A stretch of DNA of 64,000 bases from Meghimatium bilineatum (taxonomy: Eukaryota > Mollusca > Gastropoda > Stylommatophora > Philomycidae). Shown here one piece after another: positions 11,708 to 23,100 of the stretch. The DNA is taken from positions 61,835,475-61,899,474 of the forward strand of contig CM067306.1 of assembly GCA_034231615.1 (NCBI GenBank). The letters are read 5' to 3'. The notes beneath the pieces are model-generated. The model was given only the letters and a program-made list of their open reading frames with translations, did not search any database and was not told where the DNA came from. The stretch's first letter is position 1. Each line of letters starts with the position of its first letter. The position numbers and the translations under genes were made by a program.

Positions 11708-11903
11708 GTGGAAGGCATGCATTCAGAAAAAGTTCAAATTATAACATCAGAGACCATCTGTTACATAGGGCCTAATATAAAAGAATTATACCAACAATGC
11801 CAAATCTCAGTAAGAATAACAGATGGAATGACTGATACTTTCGAAGCAAGATCTGGAGTAAGTCAAGGCTGCGTGCCTTCACCTCTACTTCTCAACATAT
11901 ACA
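11708..11903 (+). mobile_element. LINE reverse-transcriptase fragment
   Basis: Reads LYQQCQISVRITDGMTDTFE and ARSGVSQGCVPSPLLLNIYI, the highly conserved G-V-x-Q-G-C-x-x-S-P-L-L-F-N block of reverse transcriptase (LINE type). It stops where a GAA-tail retroposon fragment begins (11904). Confidence 0.85.
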
Positions 11904-11971
11904 TTCTTCTTCTTTAGCGTTCATTCTCAAACTCCAGCTGGATCCCTCTTGTAGCAGGACCATGGTCCTGA
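11904..11971 (-). mobile_element. GAA-tail retroposon, short form (family 1), fragment
   Basis: CTTCTTCTTTAGCGTTCATTC, CAAACTCCAGCTGGATCC and GTAGCAGGACCATGGTCCTG match the 3' end of family 1 on the reverse strand. It appears to have inserted into or at the edge of a LINE copy. Confidence 0.75.
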
Positions 11972-12249
11972 GAGTGTATGCATGAAAACAATGACGATAC
12001 ATATCAAGAAAATAAGAGAGCTATACATACCATCAGAAGTGAACATAACATGGTAAAAGATGCCTACCACTATCTAAATCGACAAGGACAGGAATCATAT
12101 TTCCCCAAGGACAGGATACAACAGGCATAACAAACACACGCACATTATGCGACTGTGTGCCACACCACTATGAATATGTGGAACAGATTAACGGACTTCT
12201 GGACATTATAAGAACCGTCCTCAACATCATCAGGTAGCATATCCTGAAC

Positions 12250-13300
12250 AGGACGGAGCAGTCATCACAGCCTTTCGAAAAAAATCAAACTTAATAAGAA
12301 GTCCTCGGTATGGACAATTGAGAGAGGTACTCGCCCAACCGTACAAAGAAGGATATGCCCTATATGGAACAAAAGAAGAGCTTCAGACAATGGTGGAGTT
12401 CATTCATAAGACGTGTCTGAAGATGAAGACAATAAGTAGCGAACAAAAGAAAGAAAGTACTTGGCCAATATGAAAATTTGCAAAATCACAACAATGCATT
12501 GCCAATAGCATGTAAAAATTACAACATGAAAATTAACTCGTAAAAAAATTAAAAAAAAACCAGACTACGAAAATGGGCAAATCTGCAATGTCAATGGAGA
12601 TAACACCAAAGTGAAACATGCCAACACATTTAAATATCTATGCAGATTTTTTTCTCTTCCGAAATGGAAAGCTAGATTGAGAGGAATAGAAACAATGTGC
12701 CAGGAAGCAAAAGCAGTATAGGGTTAATCAACGTTCACCATTACTTCTACACCAAATATTAAGATGGAAATCAAAAGACGCAATATCTACAATATTTATA
12801 CAACACTTTGCTACTAATGTCAAACATGGTCTTTGAAGTCTCGCAGCAGAGTAAAAGTATTACATGTGAAATAAAGTGTATCAGATTTGCTGTAATGGTT
12901 ACTAAACTAGATATAATAAGAAATGAAGAAATAAGAAAAAAATTTGGTACATCATGTATTGCGTATATCGAAAGACATAAATTAAATGGTTTGCTCAGCA
13001 TATGAGAATAAACCTAAATCAAATACCAGAGCATATAACAAAAGAATATTCCGACATATTCAAAGGTCGATCAAGAAAATGGTGGATAGAAAACACCAAT
13101 ATAGGCCTAACCTTGAAAAAACTAAACATGAACTCAACGCAACCGAGGCGACACATCTGTCCTTGGAACAACAACTGATATTCCCACCAATACGCATAAC
13201 GGCAAGTGTGAATACGATCAACCATCATTCGACTGAGGAAAGACAATTATTTATCTTTATACTGCATATTGATATGGCACAATATCACGTTCTTAGGGGC
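12250..13300 (+). mobile_element. LINE remnant, C-terminal half
   Basis: Forward frames give GYALYGTKEELQTMVEFIHK (after the catalytic box), then pieces such as RGIETMCQEAKAV, and near the end WRKHQYRPNLEKTKHELNAT with EATHLSLEQQLIFPP, which parallels the 24.0-kb fragment ([15 protein letters not shown]). Heavily broken. It may be the continuation of the 11708-11903 fragment. Confidence 0.65.
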
Positions 13301-13303
13301 TAG

Positions 13304-14103
13304 ACGATTAGCTCAAGATCAGCAGGGCTTTCGAAAGGATGTGAGAACTGCTGAACAAAAAAAAACAACAACAATCAGATTGCATTCATTGTCGATTCAA
13401 CAAACAAATTCGCTCGAAACATCCATTCATTCTGATTTGTCTGTAAAACTATATTACTTCATTTTATTTTTAAATTAAAAAAAGAGTGCCTCTTTTGGCG
13501 AGGATCACTTTTTTCAACAGCAGACATGAGTCGAATTTGGTTATATCAGCGCTATGACTATCATAAAAAAAATAATGGCTGACGTGGTTCAGGTAATATG
13601 TTTTCTATCAAACCTATTTACAGTGTTTGCCGGCAATTCTCTAACAATTGAAGTCAAAAAAGAACGCTCTCCTTTGGTATCTAATGTTTTATTGGCTGAC
13701 ATGGACAGTGGTATCCAATAGAATATGATCTGTAATAATCACAAACTGTAATGGCGCCGATCACGTAGAGAAAGAAATGTGTGTTTTATTAAGCAAAAGT
13801 TATTGACTTGTGTCTTGTTTGTTTCTCCAAAACAATTGTGTTGATAATGATTATTTAGTTATAGAATTCAATGCAGCATACAATTCTTAGATTTGTAATA
13901 TAGGTGAAATGGTGATATATGTCTTTTAAGTTTTACTGGAAAATCCCAGTAGTTCAGCTTCGTTGGTTGTTACATTCACAATTTTACTTGGAAGAACGGT
14001 GAACCATTCATTGTAGGGAATATATTTACGCTGTTTAGTGCACGATACAATCATTCTCAGCAGGGCAGCAAAATCTATATATTTCTTAAATACTGTTCGC
14101 AAA
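13304..14103 (+). other. 5' flank and probable 5' UTR of TOP2
   Basis: The only stretch of several hundred bases immediately upstream of TOP2 without recognisable repeats. It contains the CCAAT pair described separately. The frame before the ATG is open back to 14038 with no ATG. The transcription start cannot be set from sequence. Confidence 0.5.
13685..13775 (+). promoter_or_regulatory. Candidate TOP2 proximal promoter (paired CCAAT boxes)
   Basis: About 330-420 bp upstream of the start codon there is an inverted CCAAT box (ATTGG, 13691-13695) and a direct one (CCAAT, 13715-13719) within 30 bp, then a local GC patch AATGGCGCCGATCACGTAG near 13750. Vertebrate TOP2A promoters use several inverted CCAAT boxes bound by NF-Y (family knowledge). 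No clear TATA box is seen in the right place. Assignment is tentative: such pentamers are common by chance. Confidence 0.3.
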
Positions 14104-14136
14104 ATGGCAAGCAGCAACTCTGAATTGAAATGGAAG
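14104..14136 (+). CDS. TOP2: TOP2 exon 1 (start codon, residues 1-11)
   Basis: Short first coding exon [11 protein letters not shown], followed by a consensus donor GTAAGA at 14137. Joined in frame to exon 2 it reads ...[18 protein letters not shown], which lines up with the vertebrate TOP2B N-terminus (ALTWVTLFDQNNAAKKEES), so a Trp three residues before TLFD is kept. The ATG context (AAAATGG, purine at -3, G at +4) is favourable, and the frame upstream holds no earlier ATG in at least 66 nt. This exon is too short to be found by ORF length and was chosen from protein similarity, phase and donor quality. An alternative start at Met17 in exon 2 (ATG at 19041) is less likely. Confidence 0.82.
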
Positions 14137-17100
14137 GTAAGAATATCCAGCGTGTTTTTTTTTTATTTGTTCATGATTGCTAATTTTATCTTGGGTTTAG
14201 GAACAGTAGGTCACGTGATAATAAATGACTGCGATGATTGGTGGAGACTATGCGCCTCTTTTCAAAACAGTTTAAACAGTCCTGACGATAACAGTAGATT
14301 AGATGATTTCTGGATGTGTTTGTTTCTTTACTCTGAACTTAAGTTATTCTTAAAATAATTTGTGAGAAACATGTATCAAGGACCATTGAAGGTTAGTTTA
14401 GTATTTTATTTAGGAAATCTTATAACTATCACTTCCATGCAAGTAATAACTTCTTCTAGCCATTCAATTTAATTTAATACTAAAAATACTTTATTTTAGC
14501 CATTAAATTATATTCAATAATAAATATTCTACTACTCCTCTAGTGAAATGAATTTCTCCTTTTGGATTCCTTGGAACACGAGAGTTGTTTATTATTGTTA
14601 TGAGTGAGACTGACCTGCTTCTGGTTCAGTGCAATATGTCCTGCTTCATATGGCATATATCTATGAAATTATGAATAGTGCATCTTCAAGATGATCTTGC
14701 ATTTTAATTCTTCACTCCACTGACTTTTGCTGTGTCATGTTCAAAAGAGGTGACTACAAAGAAGGTTGGCTATTTATTCTAAGTGATAATGATCCAATAT
14801 AACCACTCATCTCTGGGTGGTTTGTTCAGATAATCATAATGGAAACCTCTTCAATTAATTGTCACACATTTTTATTGCTTGTCATGACTCATGGGGCATA
14901 TCATTGTGTCTGGGATGCCAACAAATCTAATGATCCAAGATTGAGTCCAAAATTTTGGTAAATTTCTCGTTCAAGTAACCACCGTGCTATAAATAGCGCA
15001 ATGTTTATATTCCGGACTACCAGACGTCATGGATTTCCGCGCACTGCCAATGAAATTAATGGATGCCGGACGCCACACCGCGGAAGCAAAAAGGAGAGTT
15101 TTTGCGCGCGACGTGGCTTTGTGAATGGTAGAGCCAACCATTTCATTCGTTTTGCGCGGAATACGGCAAAATCCAGTCTTTTAGTCCAAAATATAAACAT
15201 TGTTAATTAGATTAAATACGTACCTCATTCATCTTGGCTGATAAATCCATGCTTTATTTCACAGAACTCCAAGAAAATTAAATATCTGCAGACTCCTGCC
15301 AAATCCGTTGTAACCATTGAATCCGTCAATTCTGCTATCAGTCTCTATCAATGTGTATTGATAATGATAGCATAAACGGGAACCAAATATGCACTTAATT
15401 CACCAGTACGTAAATTTATGGAATATGTCAGATCGTTTGTCGTGCACTACAGTATTCTTCTAATGAACGCGCAGGCTATTTTCAAAATGTCTCCCTTTTC
15501 CGGAAGTAGTTTTAATGATGTAGCACCCCCTCTTCCGGAAGGAAAGTGTTTCTTTTTTGGGTTATTTTTTTTCTAATTGTGAAGGAAATGAATTATTTTG
15601 CTGAATGTAAAATAAGGGGGTGGGCCTTAAAACCCCCCCCCCCCCCTTTCCCCTTTTTTTTTCACCTAACCACCATCTTACCCAACTACCCGCCCAACAC
15701 TTCACCTCAAGATCACATTCCACAACCGACTTCCGTCAAAGGTTAGGAAACCCTGTGAATCCAGGCCAAATGTCACAACAGTTACTTGAACGTGAAATGC
15801 GCCAAAATTTTCTGTGATATATTTTTCACAAAATGGGCTGAATCCTAGTTTGATTCTCCACTGTATCCTTTGTTCTACTTTCAAGGTGTATTCTGACCTT
15901 TGTTGTGTGATTTGGCAAGCGTAAGGATTAAGTACTTAACCTTCACCAAGCCTATATCAACCCTGGCCGCAGAGAAACAAAATGACGGCGCGTGCTGTTG
16001 GCGGCCTGTCCCACCCAACGAGAATATCGTGAGATTTACACGTACCACAGTCCGTGCACATAGCTGGGGACATGCACAATCGAAGCCGGCACATCCCCCA
16101 CTTCCGAAATGATCGTTTTTGAGAATGGCTAGCTATTCGTAAAAGTTTAAGAGCAATTAATCTGACCACATCTGCACACCGGTACGATGCCATGATGATG
16201 GATCGGTTTTATAGACCTTTATTTCATCGTATTTCGAATAAAATAACATTGAATCGTGGCTTGAATCATGAATTATTAGGTTATTTAGTTTCACAGCAGT
16301 GAATATACAGAATGGCGTGTTGGTTTGGGGACTTGTATGTTTGATATCGAATATGTTGAAGTGGCAGAAAAATAACTCTAGGCCTAAGCTCAAAGAACAA
16401 TTTTACTGCAAATCTACATGTTTTATACAGTTCCCCCGGCTATATTTTGATAATTTCGCAGTGAAAGAACATAAATACAACAGATTTGCATGATTTAGTT
16501 TACAGTGTTGCCAAGGAATTCGATATGTAAGGTAAGTTATTTTTTTCCTCTTTATTTTTTAATCTGGCTTGCTAAAGGTTAAAATAGGGTTAGGATTAGA
16601 AATATTTTTAATGTGCGCGCACCTTGCTCTGTGTATAGCGCGCAGAAATACTGAAATACTGATCGCTCAGTACAAATCATAGGAAAACTATATAAATTTG
16701 AAAAGAAACAGAGTGTGAGTGTGATAGTAAGTTCGTCTGTGTCTAGATTTGAACTCAGTGATTGTCGGGATGTGACGTCACAGAAGACATTAATTTCATT
16801 GGTTTTACAAGGAACAGCATGACAACAGTGTGCTATTTATAGCACAACGGTGACTTAAACTAGGATTCAACCACATTATGTTCCCTTAACCTTTAGGGGC
16901 CTGAATTCTTTTTTGGAGATTTTTGCGTTATTGAGAGTGTTTTGAAAATGTGATAACTGTTTTGTTTTAAATATCAAAATAATTTTTGCACATCTAAATA
17001 AAGGAGTGAATATAATTATGTTGGTGAAAGTACAGAATAGTTCTCTGCGCTGTGCTATAAATAGCACATTGTTGACAATTTTAACTATCCAACGTCATGG

Positions 17101-20100
17101 ATTCCCGTGTAATACCAATCAAAATAATGGCTGCCGTGACGTCACATCCCGACAATCCCACAGTTCAACTCTAGACACAGACGAACTTATGCATAATCTG
17201 TTTGTTTTACAATTTACACATTTTTTACAATTTCCTATTATTTGTGGTGAGCGATCAGTATTTCTGCCCGCTACACACGGAGCGAGGTGCGCGCACACAT
17301 AAGAAATATTATTTTTAATCCTAACCTTACTCTAAGTACTTACCCGTAAGCTTGCCAAATCACACAACAAAGGTCAGGTAACACCTCGACATTAGAGCAA
17401 AGGTCACAGCGGAGAACGATAATGTACTTCAGCCATCATGTTTTTGTTGTTGTATGTGTGATACTGATATGACAGTGTGAGCAAGTTGTGAAGTTGAAAA
17501 TTCGGGGAAAAAACTCAAAATGCCATTTTAAAAATCGCAAATATATCTTCTTGAAGACCCTAATACTTGAGCAATGTGTGGAAACATTGATAAAATCCTC
17601 CTAAATACCTATACTTATTGTATATATATTGTTTCATATCTATCTATACACTCTAGTCTTTGTTTGCCTTGCGGCGTCAGGGGGTGGAAGAATTTTCTGG
17701 AGATGGCCTTCTTGTGTGCTGTTTGTAAGCTTGTTTCTGTAGCTTTGATTACTGTGATCCATCTTTTACATGGTCTGCCTCTGGCTTTATAACCGTTATG
17801 TCTATGTGTCATGGCCATTTGTGGCATGCTATCTGTCAGTAGTCTGGAAGCGTGTGAAAACCACTTGATGTGTTCCAATACTGGTATTGTTTTGGTTATC
17901 TGTCTGATGTTATCGTTTCTAATTCTATCTTTTAATGACACTGAGTATTCTTCGTAGACATGTCATTTCTGTTATTATTTTTCTTTTGTCTTGTGCTGTC
18001 ATTGTCCAGGTTTGGCACTGGTAGCATAGTGATGGAATAATAATAGTGTTGTATAATGCAACTTTAGTGTCTATGTTCACTTTTTTGTTCTTGAAAATAC
18101 GTGTCATCTGTCCTAGGATCTGGTATGTTTTGTTGCATCTATTTTGTATCTCTTTACTGGTTTTCCCTTCACACGATATAATGCTTCTAAGTAGGTGAAC
18201 TCATTTACCTGCTTAAGGTGTTTATCATCAATGGAGATTGTGGTATTTCTTAATATCCAAATCTTCATATCTTTCATATCCAAACTAATATAACACGGCC
18301 TAAAAAAACTAATAAAACGTGAAGAAATTGCATATAATGTCCATCCGGTCGACACTAGGTCTATGCCGACACACAATGTAATGATTGTCCATGCACACAC
18401 GTGGCACCCCTGATACATATTGTTTTTGTGTTTTTGAACGAATACACAAAGATTCTTATAAAATAACAACATATTAAACACAAAAAAACAACCATTAGAA
18501 CATGTAGTCACGATCACTTACCTATGCCATGCGGTACTCAATTTGATAGTAAAATGCGGCACAGAAAATAGCCAAAGTCGCCCCAGAAATGCATTGACAA
18601 ATTCAACTGGCTTTCCCCTTCTTATAATGCTAATATGTAAAGGAATTTGACCTTTAACTGTGACATATTCCTAGTTTCGTGTGGCGGGGAATTTCTAGGT
18701 CATACGAGCTTAACTTCGTGAATTTCCGTACTGGCGATTCTGGCATCATCTTTCAAGGTCCAACAACGCATTCATGCGCCTGTAGGTGCGATGGTGGGAA
18801 CACTTTTGTTGCAATATTACTCCTACAGGGTCCTAAAGGTTAACTGGGACCAAGTTTCCTAGTTTTTTTGGTTTGCTTTACTTTAGTTAAGTACTTGGGA
18901 CAAAATTTTCAAAATAATGCCACATCATTAAAAATACTATAGTTAGATAGCCCTTGAAAATTGCAACTCAACGATACCTCAACCAAGTCTGTACATAAAT
19001 TGACTTTTATTGTTGATTTCCCCAGACATTGTTTGACAACATGCAGGCTAAAACTGAATCGGCTTTGGCTACGAAGTCAAAGTCATTAAAAACTGCAGCA
19101 CCAGTAGCAGAGAATTATGAGGAGGAGGCCATGTTGACTGATACCGCTGATGGTGTCAAAGATAACAAACGACTTTCTGTAGAGAGGATATATCAGAAGA
19201 AAACACAGCTTGAACACATACTGCTACGTCCGGACACGTACATTGGTTCTGTGGAGACCGTTACGCAGGTAATTTTTTTTCTAGGCCTTTATATGGTTCG
19301 GAAGTTGTGCATTATTCTCTGTCATTATGAAAGGTGTAGAGGATTGACTTATAGTGCTCGGGTTACCCCATACATAAACTGTCCCTCTCAACGAAGTGGC
19401 ATGCCACCCGCTGAGAGTACTACTGCAATAATCTCCAAGGATCTCTGAAATCCACTTTATAAACAAGACAATGCAAGCAGGATTTGAACCCATACCTACG
19501 CCAGTGAGACACCCCCACTTTGTCATTATGAAAGGCCATTGTAGTTAAATTTAGGGTGTGTAAAATTTATTGATGTCCTGACACCTTTTTTTGTGGTCCA
19601 AAAGGGAAGCAAATAATAGCAACTTTGTGACCTATCATGCATGTTGTAAGAAGTAACCAAGGAGGTTTTGGGATGATGTCTTTCCAAACTAAGGTGACCA
19701 CAAAAAAACCAGTTGGATGTGTCAGACTAAAAGACGCTGATATTACAGCAAAACTATAAACTATCGCCTGTGTGTTGCGGACCCAAAAGGAGAGCAAAGA
19801 ATAGCAGCACTGTTTACCTTCCATGCATGTTGATAGAGGTAATTAAAGAGGTTCTAGGGTAGAGTTGGCTGTCCCATCCCATGAGGGTCAAAGTTACTCA
19901 GTAGCCAAGCGGAATTCGGATGTTTCAGGCTGAAAGATGCAGATATCGTTGTAAACTATAACACGTTTTTCGGATCTCTGGACTACATCTGCTAACCAGT
20001 TAAAAGCAGTCTTCTTCTCTGTATTCACTCTCTGATAACCAACATGAGAGTTTGTGTGGTTTCTACAGGGAGCACAATGTACATTGTGTTTCTAGTTTCA

Positions 20101-23100
20101 CAACAGAGTTGAATTATTTTGCTCCTTCTGGCGCAGCAGATCCATTTTTGGCGCATGCAAATGTCTTAGCTGCTGCAATTAAATATTTGTTTCGCTGTGT
20201 TATGGGAACTAATGAAGCTAATACATAACTTAATATTTCTTATGTTGTGACAGTCAATGTGGGTTATGGATGTGGAAAATAACATCATGGTACAGAAGGA
20301 TCTGACGTTCGTGCCTGGTCTCTACAAAATCTATGATGAAATTATTGGTAGGTCAATAGAATTTTGTAAGCATTTTGACAATTTTATTTGTTAGTCTTTG
20401 TAATTGTGAAACATTTTACCGGTATGTCACAGATTTTTCTGAATTGTCATTTCTGATGTCAAAAGTGATGATTTTGAAAAACATTTGTTAAAATTGGGCA
20501 GTCTGTTAACCTTTAGCAAGCCGGATTAAAAAATACAAAACCTCTTCCTGCCACCGGATTCTTTTTTGAGTATTTTCATCTTTTCTGGTTGGTGTTACGG
20601 AAATGCAATAACTTTTTTGTTATTCGTGATAAAAAAAAAAAAATTGTCAGTGCAAATGCAGAATTGAATACCGCAAATGTATGTATATTTTTAAAATTTT
20701 TATGTAACATACCCGGGGTTTGCGCTTGAAGTGAACACCTTTTTTGCGCAAAAAAACCAACAGAAACAACAAGACATGGGTGTTCGGAAAACTCAATAAC
20801 ATTTTTGCTATTAGAGATTTTAAAATAATTTCAACAGATTTAAATGCAGAATTGAATACTGCAAATGGGTGTGTAATTGTTTTTTTTTAATGTATCTTAC
20901 TCGAGTTTTGCGCAAGAGGTGAAGACATTTTCTCGAAAAAACAAAATATATGCAGAAAAGACACAGGTGTTCGGAAAACTCAATAACATTTTTGTTATTA
21001 GAGCTTTTAAAATAATATCAACACATGTAAATGCAGAATTGAATACTACAAATGGGTGTGTAATTGGTTTTTTTTTATGTATCCTACCCGAGGTTTGCGC
21101 AAGAGGTGAAGACAATTTTTATTTTAAAATTACATAAAAACAAACAACACAAATGACTTACCCACTGGCCATGCAGCTCTGGAGTAAACCTACAGGCTGT
21201 GCTGCTCTCCTACATGCTGTGCAGCTCAGAGGAACAATCAATTTTGAAATGTACCAATGTGTGGTATCTATGGAAGCAGGGGTAGGGGCACAGAGTGACC
21301 TGACATGCTGCGCACACGTACTGAGTCTGGTGACGCTTCTTTGACCGATCTGAACAGACTACACAGTCAGGAAGCGCAGGCTTGCCACTGGACAACCGTT
21401 TAGGATTTATAGCAATATGGTGTGTTGGTCCTATTGCCAATCATGCTTTCATCGATACTGATTTCTTTGGAGAGGCCATAATACTGTTGGAACAGAGGAA
21501 TAAGTTTGTCAACAAACCCCTGTATCTTGAACGCCTTGCTGTGACCCGGTTGCCCTCGTGCAACAGCTGTTGTGTTGTCTACAAGGTGCAGGAATGAAAG
21601 AATAGATAAAAATCTATTCCTACTCATGATATTCCTGAACCCATGCATCTTGATGAGACCATCATTAGACCAATACAATTCAAAGGAGGAACGTTTGGTC
21701 AGTCCCATCAAGAGCACCAAAGCAACAAAAGCTGTCATCTCATCAGCTGTGACTTCCTTCCACATCTTCACACGAGATGCATTGCCGGCGGCCTGTCCCT
21801 TCGAATCACTAACCTGCTTAGCGTAACGATTAGTTTCAGTTACCAACATGTTCACAATATCATCTGTAATAAACAGACGAAACACGTCTACCGCACTAAT
21901 GTCATCAGCTAAGCCTATAGGTCCAACAACTTCATCGAAGTTGCTAAGCCAATCATGGCTATACCCCGAAGGAACACTAGAATTTCCAACAATTTCTTCT
22001 TCCAATATGTCGTCATCGGCCACGCTGCGAACTGAATCAGTATCACTATTATCTCTATCTAACAACACATCATCTATTGGAGCGATATCTGCATCTGTTA
22101 ACGGCACACTTACCTCCTCATCCGAATCGGGATCCATTACGAACGCAAAATAAATTGTATCCATTGTAGGCCTAGGTTGCTGTCGGAAAATGCGATGGAA
22201 CAATGGCTGGACGCTACTGTAAATTATATAAAATAGACAGGGCGGACGTGAACTGGTACCGGCTTCGATTGCGCATGCCCTGAACTACATACATGCTGTG
22301 ATGTGGCTGTTGTAAGCCTATTTGGCACAATGTCTCATTGAGTGAGTGCACTTGACAGCGGTCAACAGCAGCCATCTTTTTTTTTGTCAAACAGATTTAA
22401 CAACGGCGCGGTGAAGGTTAATAATGTTGGATTTGATTTCAATGCCTCGTCCAATATGAAATTCTGCAGCATTGTCTCAGAGAAATAGTTAGGTTGTTTA
22501 ATGCAAATGTCAAATCTTTATGGCTCAGAAACATGGCAGAAAATCACATCAAAGCTGCAGATATTTATCATTAGTTGTTGTTTTGTACAACTACATAGCT
22601 GTTAATCCTTTAACTTAGGGGCCAGCAATAGTTTTTAAATGGAGGGCAGTTTACAGAAATACACGGTTGTGAGCTGGATGAAAAAAGCAAACTTGAGAGT
22701 TTCATTACATATTAATGTTACTTAATATAATTTTAACATTTTATTAACATGTGAACATTTAGGCCTACATATGTATACTTAGGTAAAAATTGATACAATT
22801 GATTAAAGTTATGTAGACCAGGCTTGAAATTAGCACTTGCATTTTTTTAAGAGCGCCGTTGCTCAGCAGTTTCAATCTTTGAGTACTGTCAGACTTTAGG
22901 TTGCCGACACCTGCTTTAACTGCTATATTGTTCTCAGTAAATAATCCCAGTTATTCGAAATTCTTTTTCCCCTGTGTCTATTCTATATCTTCTTGGGGAG
23001 CTGCATTAGCGCAGTGGCTTTGCATATGAGTGGTCCTGGGTTCATTCCCCAGTTGAGGCGGAAATGTTTTTCAGATCGCAGCAGCTCCCGGGTCGGCCCA

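Larger units (their letters stand above)
16886..18843 (+). mobile_element. piggyBac-type MITE (second family) carrying two later insertions
   Basis: TTAA at 16886-16889 and 18840-18843, ends CCTTTAGGGGCCTG / ACAGGGTCCTAAAGG. Its three separated pieces (16886-17022, 17435-17530, about 18634-18843) align in order with the uninterrupted copy at 38846-39292 (AATAAAGGAGTGAATATAAT, GTTGTTGTATGTGTGATA, GTTGAAAATTSGGGGAAAAA, ATGTAAAGGAATTT, GCTTAACTT, ATTTCCGTACTG). Interrupted by copy B and by LINE-derived sequence. Confidence 0.85.
20506..22421 (-). mobile_element. piggyBac transposon, internally deleted, TTAA ends present
   Basis: TTAA at 20506-20509 and 22418-22421. Ends CCTTTAGCAAGCCGG and, inverted, CCTTCACCGCGCCG form imperfect repeats of about 14 bp. 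The reverse strand encodes a transposase in two pieces (next entries). The 3' third (20590-21115) carries three tandem ~185-bp units. It lies in TOP2 intron 3, antisense to the gene. Confidence 0.88.

Noticed and set aside
19029-19448. Reading exon 2 as a stand-alone gene starting at TTG
   Set aside because: A perfect acceptor precedes it and exon 1 supplies the ATG; after 19268 the reading loses TOP2 homology.
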